Positions 32,111-45,000 of a stretch of DNA of 64,000 nucleotides are shown one piece after another. The stretch covers positions 54,233,812 to 54,297,811 of the forward strand of contig CM049314.1 of the NCBI GenBank assembly GCA_026874595.1, in the 5' to 3' direction. The translations under genes and the position numbers were made by a program. The stretch is from Sipunculus nudus (Eukaryota; Annelida; Sipuncula; Golfingiida; Sipunculidae). Under the pieces are notes generated by a model. The model made no database searches. It saw only the letters and a list, made by a program, of their open reading frames with translations, and was not told where the DNA came from. Position 1 is the stretch's first letter, and every line of letters begins with the position of its first letter.

Positions 32111-34705
32111 AATCAGAGTTTCCGATAAGAAAAAGTAGATGTCTAAAGAAGTCCAAACTAAGGTTCTTGCGGCTCATTATACTAATGCTGTGTAATGCTT
32201 ATGCACAAGGACATTGGACAAGAAACCAGCCCGGCGAAACCGATGCTTAAAAAAAACACAAGTAACCTTGACACCGTTTATCGCATTTCAATTGCATGGC
32301 CGATTCTTAAATAAGGGGATGATGGAGAAGCAACGTCTGAAAATGAAAGCCATCCACAACCTAAAATTATGGCAAACTGTCAATATACAACAAACATAAT
32401 TTGACATTTTGATTTAACCAAAATATGACATATGCATGATGTACATTATTCTGGTTTCTCAGCAAAGCTTCATCCAACTTCCCTTCGTCCAGACAATTTC
32501 CTTTGGTGATTTTGAATTTTCTGTTATCAGTGAAATTAATTGTGCCTTAAATTAACACAATTGAAGTTAGCTAAGAAATTGTTTACAAGTCTGAAATGTT
32601 GCTTGTCGAACTCTCACCCCTCTCGGTCATTGCTCAACGGTGGGGCTATTACGCGTTACGCCGATCAGCAGGCCACTTCACCCTTATTTTCATCGAAGGC
32701 GATCCTCGCTTTGAAACGAGACTGCATTCGATGGAAGCCTTGATTTTATGGATCATGGAGATTCACATAATGATTCAACGATCAAGTAAGCAGAGTGACA
32801 CTGAGCGAGTATAAATCCTATTTTCCCATGTGGTACATGACGCACGGGTGTCCGCTTTCATATCTTTAACATTCAAATCCCATGAAAAGTTCGTCGGCTG
32901 GTTCATGTCTGCTAAATGAATATCAGCATACGAATACATTCCGCGATTGCTGGAAACACGCCCGACCAATCAGAAACTCGTTGTATAAAACATTCGTCTG
33001 GCCCAGCGCATTAAGTTGAACCATGATATTTTCCGGCGGGAAATTATTCGCGAGGACATTATCATCACGACATTTTCAGCAAATATGATTTAAAACTGAA
33101 TGCGCGATATTTTACCCTGATTCTCACTGATTATCTGTTTACTTTTGAGGTGACGCATCGTGTTTTATTGCATCGAACTTTCACACCATTAGCGAATCCT
33201 GAAATACGCTTGGATAACGTACACAAATGTAACAGCCATGACCCTCTCTTGGCTTGCTTGACTTTCGCGTTAGCCAATTATATCCATTGTTGAAAATGCC
33301 GGCGAGGATCCGAAGCGAACGTGTCCGAGGTATCCAGATGAGTAATTGTCTGACAATGTCTAATCAAAAGACCAAAGCTTGTGGTGAAATGCATGCGCAG
33401 GGCTTAGTATAGTGCCTACTGCTGTAACGTAGTGTAGTGTAGTGTAGTTGCTTTGACTTCTTACTATCAGCTGCAGCCGCCATCTAGGTTCCCTAGGTTG
33501 AGAAAGTCCTTCCTGGTGGTACATAGCTTCTGCTAAGTCAAGACTCTCACAGTGCCTCAAAGTGGCTCACAGTGGATACTTGGTACCCTTGGGGACTCAA
33601 ACTCAACTGCGAGGGATATAAGGGAAACAACCCTGACAGAAATATCGGACTGGAGCCCCGTAGGCGATTCCTTGTTTCAGTTCTGGCGAGGTTCCGGCAA
33701 CTCCTGCAGTTTGATTCATCTCCAGCCGTCTTGACCACGTCTTGGATTCAGATGTATCAGGAAGAGTGTGCGGATAGTGCTGCGCAAGCTCTCCTCACTC
33801 TGAACTAAGTCACGCGCAAGTCATGTTCTATCCAGCAGAAGTTGACAGTTCCAGATCTACTTAAAAACCTTGATCATCAGGGTCATCTTCGCAAAGGGAT
33901 GGACGAACATCAAATGGCCAAAAGACGATACTTATACTAACATGCCGTTTCTCACATGCCAACTAACTGCTTAGTCGGACATCATCTTTTATTCGTTGAA
34001 CTTCTTTAAGAAAGAATGCAACGAAGTCAATACGTGAATGGGAAGTTCTATCATATGGACGAGTACTAGGCAAATTTCCATGCTAAAATAAGCATGGTAA
34101 CTATTAGAGAAGTGGCCATAAGGCTCAAAACACTCATATTCATCACCTCACACAAACTGAGAAATTTTGAAATAAGAACGGGTTATCAAACAGGGCTCAC
34201 TCGCTTTAGATTGCGAGTGAACACAAATGATCGCTAGGGAACGGGAAAAGATCGCAAAAGAACGCGAAATGATCGCGAGTGATATAAATATAGCACATGC
34301 ATATATGTCCCTTTAGGAGCACAGTATGAAATTGTTATTAGTAAATTTTGTTGTTAAATGCAATGAGAGCAATCGGACTAGCAGATTTTTACGTGTTGAA
34401 TAAAAAAATATATTCTAAACTCCGGTCATCATGTGTAGCAGGGTGTCTAAAAGCTGGCCAAGGAAAGCATTCTAATTCTAAAGTAATGTCTTAGAAGCAG
34501 TGGGCAATGGTTCCAATGCGGCGGCCACTTGGAATTCATTATTTGTCTCATAAAATTTGAGGCGGTGTCCATATCCTTGGCGGCAGGCTCTTGACAAGGT
34601 TACTGTTGTGTTTACCCTGTATCATTCGTAGGTTGGACTTTAGGCCTCTAATGCTTGGTATCAAACTACTAGCTGTCACCATATCCTGTTTTCGGGCCTG
34701 TTTTG
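32110..34705. other. Intergenic, no gene recognised
   Basis: Overlapping short open frames near 32540-32820 and 33547-33808 have no recognised similarity. A GTAGT repeat occurs at 33430-33448. Confidence 0.4.
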
Positions 34706-34714
34706 TTCCTTCCA

Positions 34715-34933
34715 CAGGGGCGGATCCAGGATTTAGGAAAAGGGGGGGGGGGGGGGGGTCCAACCCAGGAGGACTAATGAAAACCCAAAAAAAAAGGTCC
34801 CCAGGTCTGAAAAAGGTGGGGGGGTCCAAGCCGCATAATTTGGTTTAAAGCCCTTAAAGAAAGATGTTTCTGATGAAAAAGGGGGGGGGGGTCCGGACCC
34901 CCTGCCCCCCCCCCCCCCCGGGATCCGCTTCTC
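34715..34933. mobile_element. hAT-like MITE, copy 3
   Basis: Starts CAGGGGCGGATCCAGGA and ends GGATCCGCTTCTC, with TTCCA on both sides (34710-34714 and 34934-34938). The body shares AGGACTAATGAAAACCC and GGTCCCCAGGTCTG with the other copies. Confidence 0.85.
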
Positions 34934-35394
34934 TTCCACGAAGGGAGCCATGAAATATATTATTACCATAAGGATTTAAGAATTCAGTTTAGGCCTTAGG
35001 TTTTATTGTGTGACTGGGGGCAGGGTAGTGTGATTAAGTAGAAGGCTGGTTTGGTCAGCTGTTGGGCATACCCCCTGAGCGAGCTGGACCATGCCAAATT
35101 AGGCAGGCGTATAGGTACACAAGGCCAAATGTAGCAGACCGAGAGAGTTGGGTTCTTATCATGTCACTAGGCTGTCAGCATGGGACAGCTTATTCCGATA
35201 AAGGGTAGTCAGGACTATAAAGTATTTATTTTAAGAATACATTTTATTATATTTTATAAGCAGCAAATCATACAGATGTTACGTATGTAGCCATAGTGTT
35301 CACGTTAAGATGTTTGTCATTTAAAATATTCAATTTAGCCTTCCTATGATACTTATATTATGTTTATAGTGAGTTCGTATACCCCTTTTTGCAT

Positions 35395-35650
35395 CAATAG
35401 AACTGTTCAGTGGGCAGTGTATAGGTACGGTTCCAGTGTTCATTTTTGGTGGTCGCCCATGGGACCAATACCTGTATATAAAGGTGTTTTTGGGTTTGCA
35501 CCGGGGCTAGCTGAACGGGGGATTCTGAACGGACGAGAGTTAAGAGAGAGTGCACGCTTGCTGAAGACTAGGGCAGTACCGACCGCGGTCTGACCCCTCC
35601 AGAAGTCAAAATAAAGACAGTGAATCGCCATCAGTTCTTTAATCATTTGT
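35395..35650 (+). promoter_or_regulatory. LTR-like promoter/poly(A) arrangement
   Basis: CCAAT (35465), a TATA box TATATAAAG (35475-35483) and AATAAA (35610-35615) fall within 150 bp, as in the U3-R-U5 region of a compact LTR. No paired copy, primer site or clear ends were found, so this is only a candidate solo LTR. The open frame across it ends before the poly(A) motif. Confidence 0.3.
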
Positions 35651-36620
35651 AACCAGTCAAACAGCCGGTAATAGCAACAGGTTATATAGGCTGAGAGAAA
35701 GCACTGGTAATAATATGCATTAAATTGTGTCTAAATTAACCATTATATCGATAATTGGTCGTTATCCTTCATAATCAATTTAACTAGTTGTACTTAATCG
35801 CAAATGATTATGAGTGTACATTCAAAGTAGTCATATTAACTGGGGAAAAATGTTCTAATCTCGTCAGAGAGATAAGAAGACGGGACCCAAAGAAACGAAC
35901 GGCATTCAATCTGAAACTTGTGCAGGGATAATGTCAACAAGACTAGGTGAACTAGGTCAATAATTTGGGGATACCTTTATAACTCAAACTTCACGGTAGT
36001 ATAGAAGGTACGTCAAATGACCGATTAATAAACGATCATCAGTTTTCTTTCTTTCAATCATCGAACATGATTTTACAACAAATTACGACCACATCCTGGA
36101 GAATTTCACTATCGTTTTGGGCGAGCTTGATTTTCGTGTAAAAGGAGTCCAGTCGAGCCTTAAGGTTGTATTTCCATGAGTAACTGTAAGATAATATTTT
36201 TAAACTTGCAGGAGTTTACAATAAAACAGTGGATCTAGCAGGTTTCGCCAAAAAAGATACTGTAGTGACGTCATTAAATCGGGAATCGCCGAGTTCACAC
36301 AGGCCCAATGCATCAATTTCATGCAAGTACGCACATACGATGACGGACATATGGATACACCACAGTTACAAAATCATATACATGAGCGATGTCTCACGCA
36401 TACATGCACATGGAAACACGGCTCTAGGCGTGACAATCACAATGCGTATCAATTCGAACTGGAAGTAGAGTAGTTAAATAATTTGCCGTCAGGTGGCATT
36501 ACCGGTTCTAAGGGTTGTGACACAGTGAGGGCAAGTTTCATGATTCTGCGGGAGGGATTCTATCTTAACCACCGTATAAACTACATATAAGGAGCGGATA
36601 GTGTCATCTTCTATCCTCTG
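35651..36620. other. Intergenic, no feature seen
   Basis: No gene or repeat recognised. Confidence 0.35.
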
Positions 36621-36622
36621 AC

Positions 36623-36933
36623 CTTGTCGCGCTGTCCAGTCAAATCAGCTTTGTGATGTCTCCCCTCCCGTGCCCTTGTCGCGCTGTCCAGTCAAATCAG
36701 CTTTGTGATGTCTCCCCTCCCGTGCCCTTGTCGCGCTGTCCAGTCAAATCAGCTTTGTGATGTCTCCCCTCCCGTGCCCTTGTCGCGCTGTCCAGTCAAA
36801 TCAGCTTTGTGATGTCTCCCCTCCCGTGCCCTTGTCGCGCTGTCCAGTCAAATCAGCTTTGTGATGTCTCCCCTCCCGTGCCCTTGTCGCGCTGTCCAGT
36901 CAAATCAGCTTTGTGATGTCTCCCCTCCCGTGG
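36623..36933. repeat. 52-bp tandem array, 6 near-identical copies
   Basis: Unit CTTGTCGCGCTGTCCAGTCA + AATCAGCTTTGTGATGTCTC + CCCTCCCGTGCC repeats at 36623, 36675, 36727, 36779, 36831 and 36883 essentially without change. Only the last copy differs at its end. It is GC-richer than its surroundings. Open frames on both strands here are by-products of the repeat. Confidence 0.95.
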
Positions 36934-37489
36934 CACCAGAAAGTGCTGTCCCCCTGCCCTCCTGTGCCATTGTATATATGGTAGGGGACAGTGTCCGTGT
37001 CTGTGACATTGTCATACTGTCGTGCGACACTAGCTCTCTTTTGTCCCCTTCTGTTTTGGTCAATGTCATCCGGTCCCGAGCCAGCATGTTAGCTGTCCCG
37101 CTCTCCTGTTGGATATCAGCGACAGTGTCCCCTACTGTTCTGTGAAAATGTCCTCCTCTCCTGAGCCCAGCTTGCACGCTCATCGTGCCATTTTACTGTA
37201 GCATATATACAGGGTGCAGCCAATCGGGATCGTCTTGTGCTGTAGCTAGACACTGGCACGCTCTAGTGCAAAATTGACTGACACCAACTTCAGGTGCTTT
37301 TCCTATAATGGTATCATAATAAGCCTCCCCCTCCTCCATCCATTCAGGTTTGGCCAAGGCCTCAAAAGAGCATCAGAGCTAAGTACCCGAGACAAAAGCA
37401 TTATTCGACCAGCAAAGTAACGTACGAGCCAATTAAATATCTAATTATTATTCTTTCCAAAAGCGGGCGCTGGTGTAAAATAGGCGTAA

Positions 37490-37537
<48 letters not shown>

Positions 37538-37787
37538 CTGAAATCATGCATGAGGCTTATATAGGATTTACGGAACAAATTATGAAATTATAGGATAATA
37601 CAGAATACTTAAGATTATAGGATTTATATATTATGCAATTGGAAAAGCAAATGCAAATGCAGTTATACCTCTGCATTCAAGTACAAATGCTTCTGTGAGA
37701 TTTTCAAATGCAAATGCATGATATTTGTATGGCCATTTGATATGGTAATTTGCCGATGCCATATACTTGTTGTAGCTTTTACAGCAA
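36934..37787. other. Intergenic with (TA)n and two octamer motifs
   Basis: A TA run lies at about 37495-37534. Two perfect ATGCAAAT octamers (37651-37658 and 37708-37715), the core site of POU-domain factors, lie 57 bp apart. Whether they are functional is unknown. Confidence 0.4.
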
Positions 37788-37790
37788 TAA

Positions 37791-38075
37791 GGCCAAAAAT
37801 AAAAGGTATGGTTCTCAGGCACCGCCAGCGTCCATTTTAACCCCCCACATCAAAAATTTTTATTTTGATTTTCAAGAAGATAAAATAATAAAATTTTGAT
37901 CAGATTCCCTTTGCTGTGTAGTGTTTTACCTGTTTAGCCATAGAATTCTGTTATTTTCATGCTTTTCCCTGATTATATGTCATTTTAATCAAAACATACA
38001 AAAAAGGTAAAAAATAAAATATCGCCCGCCCGCACTGATTTCTGAAAAAGTGCCTGGGAACCTTTTTTCCTGGCC
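37791..38075. mobile_element. Harbinger-like MITE, copy 2
   Basis: Left end GGCCAAAAATAAAAGGTATG and right end GGGAACCTTTTTTCCTGGCC form inverted repeats, flanked by TAA (37788-37790 and 38076-38078). Internal text is an inverted match to copy 1. Confidence 0.82.
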
Positions 38076-38078
38076 TAA

Positions 38079-40259
38079 GGGAAAAAGAAGTGATTTTCGG
38101 GTTACGTATGGATTTAGAAGTATGTATATATAATCTTTAAGTAAGTTGTCAAGGATATTTCCTTCACCTGCTTGTATGGGTCTGTCACTGGATTGATAAC
38201 TGGTTACACATGTTGGAATTCTGCGAAGGTCGCAATCAGTTCATGAGGAGAGACCATTAAGGTAACTCTTAATAATATGATATGTTCCAAAGTGATGCCG
38301 TCTTTACGGTTTGCAAGATTCGTAATGAGAACAATGACCCATGGGTCATGACTCTCATCTGACCAGCATGCTAATCTAGCCAAACATTCACAACCGGAAT
38401 TTCGTCATTTGAAAGCCATATAGAGATTAACTTCAGATATGACCTTGACCTTTGACCTTTTTACCACCGTAGTAAACAGGGTTCATCCAGTTTTCAAAAT
38501 CCTCTGAGAGATCATCATGACCTAGTTTCCAAATAAAATTTCCCAAGAACCTTCCTGGATGTTGCATTAGAATATACTGGGCCTGACTGATACAATTCGA
38601 GCACATCTGACTTTCAGAATCAGGTCACCATGGCCTTGACTGAAGATGCATTATTCCCTCTGAGCGCTGCAGCTTTAAGGGTCATGGACCCGTCCCCTTG
38701 GCGCTCCCTAACCGTAAGATTTGATTTGAGCCGATGAGGAAGATGCGACCAAGACAAGCAGGGAGTAGGGGGGGGGGGGGGGGTTGAGGGGGGGGGGGGG
38801 TTTACATCCAGACTGCTTCATCTGAAGGTCTCAAAATAGGGGGAATGCATGAAATTAAAAAAAAAAACGGGCGCCACCAGTTTTCAGGAACTGATGAAAC
38901 TATCAATCATGACAATCAATACATTTATTAATCAGACACTGCAGCTTTTGTATCATTTTTTTTAATTCTTCCGGAGGCACAAACAGGCTCAATAACTCTG
39001 GAAATATAGGTCGCAATGACCTAATATCAGGTGTACAAGGAGATTTTTATTGATCTCCCTGGATCTTCAGTTGGACGTGTCTAAGTCCAGGTGTTACGAT
39101 TTGTGACCTGTTAATGGACAGACAGACGGTCGGAGCACGGACAAAGAGTGATCGCTATAGCTAAGATTACTCTGTCAGCTGAGCTATAAACTAATGATCG
39201 ACACGCTTGAGCTTGTTTTGTTAACTTTTTAGACGCCATTTTGTTTTATGACAAGTTTTAGTGCAATCTAACAACCAGCTTCTGTTCACAACCAACCAGA
39301 CACCTTGTCTGCAAGTTTGCAGATTTGAGTCAAGGAATAAAAGTATTAGTCCTTGAAAAAAAGAGGATTTTAGTTCTATTGCACCACTTAGTGTAACTTT
39401 TGACAAATTATCAGAACGTATGTAAAAGGTTTACAGAAAGGTATACAGTACTTCAGCGAGCAACAGGTTTAACCAGCAACTAGACATATTTTCAAGCCTA
39501 TTATACCTTAGCGATTTTAGTCTATCAAGACCGTTTAGGTAATGGCAGAGGGAATTTTGACTTTTATATAAGCGTAATATGTTTGTATAAATATGGCCCT
39601 TGGATGGACCAGTAATAAACTTCCCTGTATAGTTATTAAGGAAATCTAACTAACATCCTGCTAACTATAGTGTGGGCACATGCCAGTTAATAAGGTATGT
39701 AGAAGGTGGTGTATGTAGCAGGTAAGCTTACTTTTTCGATGGTTAAGAATATATAATATGTTCAATTAAGTTTATTGAAAGAATATAATACATTGTATAA
39801 TTCTAATACTAATAATATTCTAATACTAATAACTGATGTTCCGATTATTGTAGCAATATTTATATATTTTTATTTAAATATATTAAAGACCCGAATTCAC
39901 TAAGGCACTGTGCTCAATAAGAAACATAGGAAAATTAAAAAAAAGAGTTGTAAATCAGATAAGAAAGTATAATTTGATGAAAATATTTGCATCAGAATAG
40001 ATAATTGAGAATTGGAACATAAAGTCCACATCACATTAGATGGCAATTACTAATAAAAGGAAAAGGTGGTTAAGGTGCGCTCAGTGATTATGGCAGAATG
40101 TCCGCCTATTTTCTGATCTCTGCCAGGAAATCTCTTCTACAGGTACTAAATATTCAAGTACAAAGCACAAGGGATTTATGTTTGTATGTATAAATGTATA
40201 TGTAAATATGTATTATTATTGTTATCATTAGTAGAAGTAGTGATAGTAGTAGTAGTGAA

Positions 40260-40310
<51 letters not shown>

Positions 40311-41530
40311 ATTACCATTATTATTGATGGTTGTAATGTTAAAATTGATTATGGTACAAAGTCAACCTCCTCTCTGAAATATGTAAAAATGTAGAATTTA
40401 CAATACCTACGAGATGAATTGTATCCTTAAGCTCAATATCTAAACAATGAGAAGGCTTAATTTAAGGGAGAGCTCAAGCAGATTTCCCTAATGTCTCAGT
40501 AAGAGCCAACGATTTTTGTTTTTTCGTCCATAACACAACAAACGTGAAAGTTGAAGCGTCATCTTAGTTCCCAAAGACTGTAATACAAAACAGTCAAATT
40601 ATCGTTAAATCGTATGATTATACACTTGGCACCTTTTCCCCATATGCTTAATACGGGTTTACCAACCAATTAGCAAATGAAGTAAACACAAATAAAAGGA
40701 TTCAAACCAGGAACTCTAAATTGAACATAAAAAAATTGTAAGGAAAATATGTTGGCTTTAAAATATGCGAGACTTCATTTCCTCTCATATATGAGACTTC
40801 ATTTAGTTTATATAAATATATTTGGGCCTTGGTGGAGTTGTGCGTTTTGGGAAAGTATTATAGATATTGCTTAATGTTTAGGTTCATGGAGTGCACAACG
40901 GGACATAAAGGAGAGAAGGCCGCGTGATCATAAGTCTTTGTGTTTTTTTCCCCTGTGTTGGCATCATGTCACAAATTATCAGGCATCCATGCTTACAATT
41001 CACAGGCAGATGACATTACCGACAACGATCTGCTTCTGTTATGCCTATGATCATGATAAGTAAGGTTAAGTATATAAAACATTTTCTTTTCATAATTCAA
41101 GACTTGACGTGTTAAGAAAGGACGTTTGCTCTATGTAAGCAGGATAATTCATTGAAACAAGGAAGGTCCTCATACAAATGGCCTCTCAGGGATCTGAGTC
41201 ATGTTCAGTCAACCGTGAATCCAAAAACATGAATTCTCTTCTCATCTCACTTATCAACGCGAGAGCTGCGATCGTGTATGGTGGCACACACTGATGGCTC
41301 ACCGAGCTTACCTATAGAGTACGAGAAACATTCTGGATATAATACAAAGGATACAACTTTACCTAAACCGCGGTACATATACATGCAAAATTATTGGTAG
41401 TCATAATGCAAGTAAAATGACAGCACACGTTATAAAAGATAACAGCGGGATTGCCGTTCTGTTAAACTGATTTCAACACCTGAAGCAAATATTAAGGTCA
41501 GTGACACATTATTGCACTTTATGATGGTTA
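38079..41530. other. Intergenic with old repeats, no gene recognised
   Basis: At 38400-39190 there is dispersed-repeat text (ATGACCTTGACCTTTGACC, then GACAGACAGACGGTCGGAGC and TGATCGCTATAGCTAAGATT), similar in style to the ends near 3900 and 61370. Poly-G runs occur at 38768-38800 and an (ATT)n tract at 40262-40310. No exon recognised. Confidence 0.5.
40259..40310. repeat. (ATT)n microsatellite
   Basis: Trinucleotide run. The poly-Leu open frame across it is an artefact. Confidence 0.95.
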
Positions 41531-41539
41531 TTAAATTGA

Positions 41540-41690
41540 ATTTAAGAGGTCAAGACAGACCAGAGGTTTTGATTCCAAGCACTTCTATTAACGCTGGGTT
41601 GTAGTGGCCCGTCCATGGTCGGGGGTTTTCTCCCAGTCCCCTAGTTTCCTCCACCTCTACATATGTACTATCTATATAAAATAAAAACAG
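41540..41690 (+). mobile_element. SINE fragment, copy 2
   Basis: GGTTTTGATTCC (a worn B box) is followed by CTGGGTTGTAGTGGCCCGTC, GGGGGTTTTCTCCCAGTCC and GTTTCCTCCACCTC, the same body as the SINE at 3028. The tail is AT-rich. Confidence 0.65.
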
Positions 41691-41843
41691 GTGCGCTGTA
41701 ATCGAACACAAAAAAAAAATAGTTACACAGGCAGCATACATATATAAGGAAGTTCTAGACAGAGACCGTTTGAGGCAAGCGAGACAAATTGATCTGTTTA
41801 GAAAGCCATGGGCACAAGAGAACATTTATCAATAGCACTTAAA

Positions 41844-41847
<4 letters not shown>

Positions 41848-41924
<77 letters not shown>
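41848..41924. repeat. (TA)n(GA)n compound microsatellite
   Basis: TA run followed by a GA run. Confidence 0.95.
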
Positions 41925-41927
<3 letters not shown>

Positions 41928-41953
41928 CGAATAGCCATGCTGGTTCATTGTTT

Positions 41954-42068
41954 ATATAGATGGAACTAAAATGCACAGAAAAGTCAAGTAACTGCCGAGT
42001 CGGGTCACTGCCGATAGGAATCGGGTCGGCAGTGACCCGACTTTTCTGTGTAATGTAGTTCCATATAT
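41954..42068. repeat. Imperfect hairpin, about 115 bp
   Basis: ATGGAACTA..ATGCACAGAAAAGTC and GGGTCACTGCCGA on the left are inverted on the right as TCGGCAGTGACCC and GACTTTTCTGTGTAATGTAGT. The left arm has an extra partial copy of the CTGCCGAGTC motif. TA-rich sequence flanks both sides, so it may be a tiny foldback transposon. Confidence 0.7.
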
Positions 42069-45000
42069 ATATAATTATATATATAAATATATAAACAATT
42101 ATCGACCTCGTTGATCAAGATAGATATTAAAATAAGCTTATTTAACTGGAAACTCATATGGTAAAAAAAAAACATATTATGTTAACCTGTACCACTTGGC
42201 AAATATTACGAGAAAAAGGGTCTGATATTGTATTATTTTATTCACTTCATCAAAATAGTTCTGTACTTCTTCTATTTTCGCTCAATCACAACTACGTTTA
42301 TATCAGGTTGATGCTAAATACTATGTGTAGGTATGTCCACATGGTGATTTAAACGACTCAAATTATTCGTTTGTTGTTCCTAGAATGGAAGGCATTTCTG
42401 TGTGTTAGTTAGCAGGACCAACATCGACTTAAAAGCCCAACAGGTTTCAATTCATTTGTGAACTTGTGCGCTGGAGCAGCGTCTACTCTGTACTGTCCAC
42501 TGTCCACTGTGTACCATATGTTACCAAATATCTCAACAGCTGCTGCAGCTATCATCATGAAACTTAAAATGATGAATTTGCAAAATAAGCTTTTGATAAA
42601 GCCACCTAAGCTGACCTACTTTCTGTTGGCTGAAATGAAATTTTCCTTGTTTTACAATATAAGTCATAAAGTATTAACAGTTTGGCTTTCATATCATAGT
42701 CAACAGTTCTTTAAAGGAAAAAGAATAATACGAGTATAAATTCAGTCAAATTATTTTCAAGATGGCGTCTTTCCGGAAGTTCAAATTTGTCGATGGCAAA
42801 ATTTGACATATGGTTGTGTTTCATATATGATGACATGGATGTTACCTAAATCTCAGGAACCGCTGCAGCCTTCAGCAGAATAAATTCAACAAGAATATTG
42901 ACCATGTAATTGCAATTTGATTTTGATTTGCAGGTGGCACAACCTATGTTGGCCTACTTTTTGCAGGCTTTAATGAACTTTTCTGTTTTTTCCTCCCTCA
43001 AGATATGTCACAAAATATTAATAGGTGGGCTTTCATATCAAAGTAAACAGCTCCTTAAAAAAGGGAAATAAAATGAGTATTAATTCACTCAAATTTTTTT
43101 AAGATGGTATTTTTACAGAATTTCCAATTTTCCTATAAATCTCCGGTGCGTACATCCTTTTCAGTCACATTTATTTATCACTCTGTAAAATTGTGCAATG
43201 GCAAAGTGTCAACTTGGAAATGCATGATTGGTACTTTAACATTCACCTGTGTGTTCCATTAATACCAACTATCATGCAAATGTAATTCCCAGAGAAAACA
43301 TTTGACACGTTAGGTGTCTTGTTTTTTATGAGTGACATGATCGGTGCTGGTCAAAAGGCATGAAATCTCCATGGAACCTGAAATTAAGTCATTGTGGCCT
43401 GTATTCTGTGGACTACGAGGCGAAAACACTAGTCTTAACGTTTAGCACTTTTTAAAGTCTTGTCAGATAGATGTTAACAGAGTCAATAGAGTCAACCATC
43501 TAATTTCTTTATATAAAAAAGAAACAAAAATACTAGTTCAGCGTCGGGTGCGACTTTAGGGTGCGTCATTGATGAGAACTGAAGTCTTCCACATCTGTCA
43601 CTTTTATCTGTTCCTGTTTATATGTGTGTGCCTTGTTTTAACGTATGTCACCATCAGCATCATATTTCCGTAAAATTCAATATTTTATTTCCCTGTTTCG
43701 TCATCGCGATATCTCTGCTCGTCTATTTTCCTTCTTATGAAAAATTTAATATTGTCTTTAAACAGTGAAACGGTAAGTTTTAATGATAAGTGCAAAACAA
43801 AAAATATATAGAATTAACAAAAGTTATTCATTTATTAGTTGTATTTTTTTTGTGACATCCATTTACAAGAACTCCTTCATAATGTGTATGTATCCTTGAT
43901 TTCTGAGCAAACCACGCCCTTTACATAATTGAATCTACCAGAAAGGTGGATGACTGACTATTGATTCTCTGTGGTCTCTCTTTACTGTTCGAGTATATTT
44001 CGATTTAGCGCCCTCGAAAGAGGATAAGACCATCCAAACACATCGGCCACAAGGTAAAAAAAGGCTTTTCCTCATGCAGCCATGCTTTATTCCAGTTCAC
44101 AGCACGTGAAACCGTTAGGGATTTGTATTATGTCGGATTACTGCATATACGGGAAGATTGACAGAGATTGTATAACCCTTTGTAAACGTAATACATAGAG
44201 CAGTGGTATCTCAAAAAGTTCATGTATTTAAATCAACCAGGAATGTTACATCATGAGAGCAACTATATAAATACTGTAAAAGTTAGAGAGTATTAAATAC
44301 GAGAGTGTTCGATTCAATTCTTTTGACTACTTGCTCACTGTCTGTCTGTCACTCTCTCTTCCTATAATATATATATATATATATATTGCTTAATAAATTT
44401 ATAATAGAGTAAATTCCTCCTCGAGCTCTGTGTAAAATTGTGTTCTAGCTGTATATAACATAAATTACATCACTTACCACATGCAGTGAGATTTCTTTAT
44501 ATCACACTCTAATTAGCAATAAGAATTCTTATTTTATGTGATTTTGTTTAGATTTTCCCTATATTTATGCTGTTATAGCTGCATATTCATAACAAAGGTA
44601 CCTGGTATAGGATTTTCTCTATTTCCTGATCAAGGTAACATTTACCCATACATTATGTTCTGGCTGGGTGTATATTTATTATAAACGTGACTCATCCTGG
44701 AAAACCCGGCGTTACAATACACTACTTGCTCAGCGGAGTGTGACTGGAGGCGGTGACCATGTCTTATTGGAATATACACATGTGTGTTTATTATTAGACA
44801 TGCAATACCGCCATATGCTACATGTCTGCACTTCACCTTTGCAAAACATAATGATACATGGCACTTTATAATTATGAAGTATACGAGTCTCCTTCAGTTA
44901 GCCTTTCGCTGCAAAGATTGTGTTTATAATGTCGTCAGTTCAACATCTTAATTCTATGGATTCTGGCCACAACTAGTATGCCGATTGAGATACAAAATCT

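Noticed and set aside
33547..33808. Overlapping frames of about 60-78 codons on both strands
   Set aside because: No similarity recognised, no splice partners, and both strands are equally open.
36861..37183. Open frames on both strands of about 93 codons
   Set aside because: They overlap the 52-bp tandem array and have no recognisable protein features.
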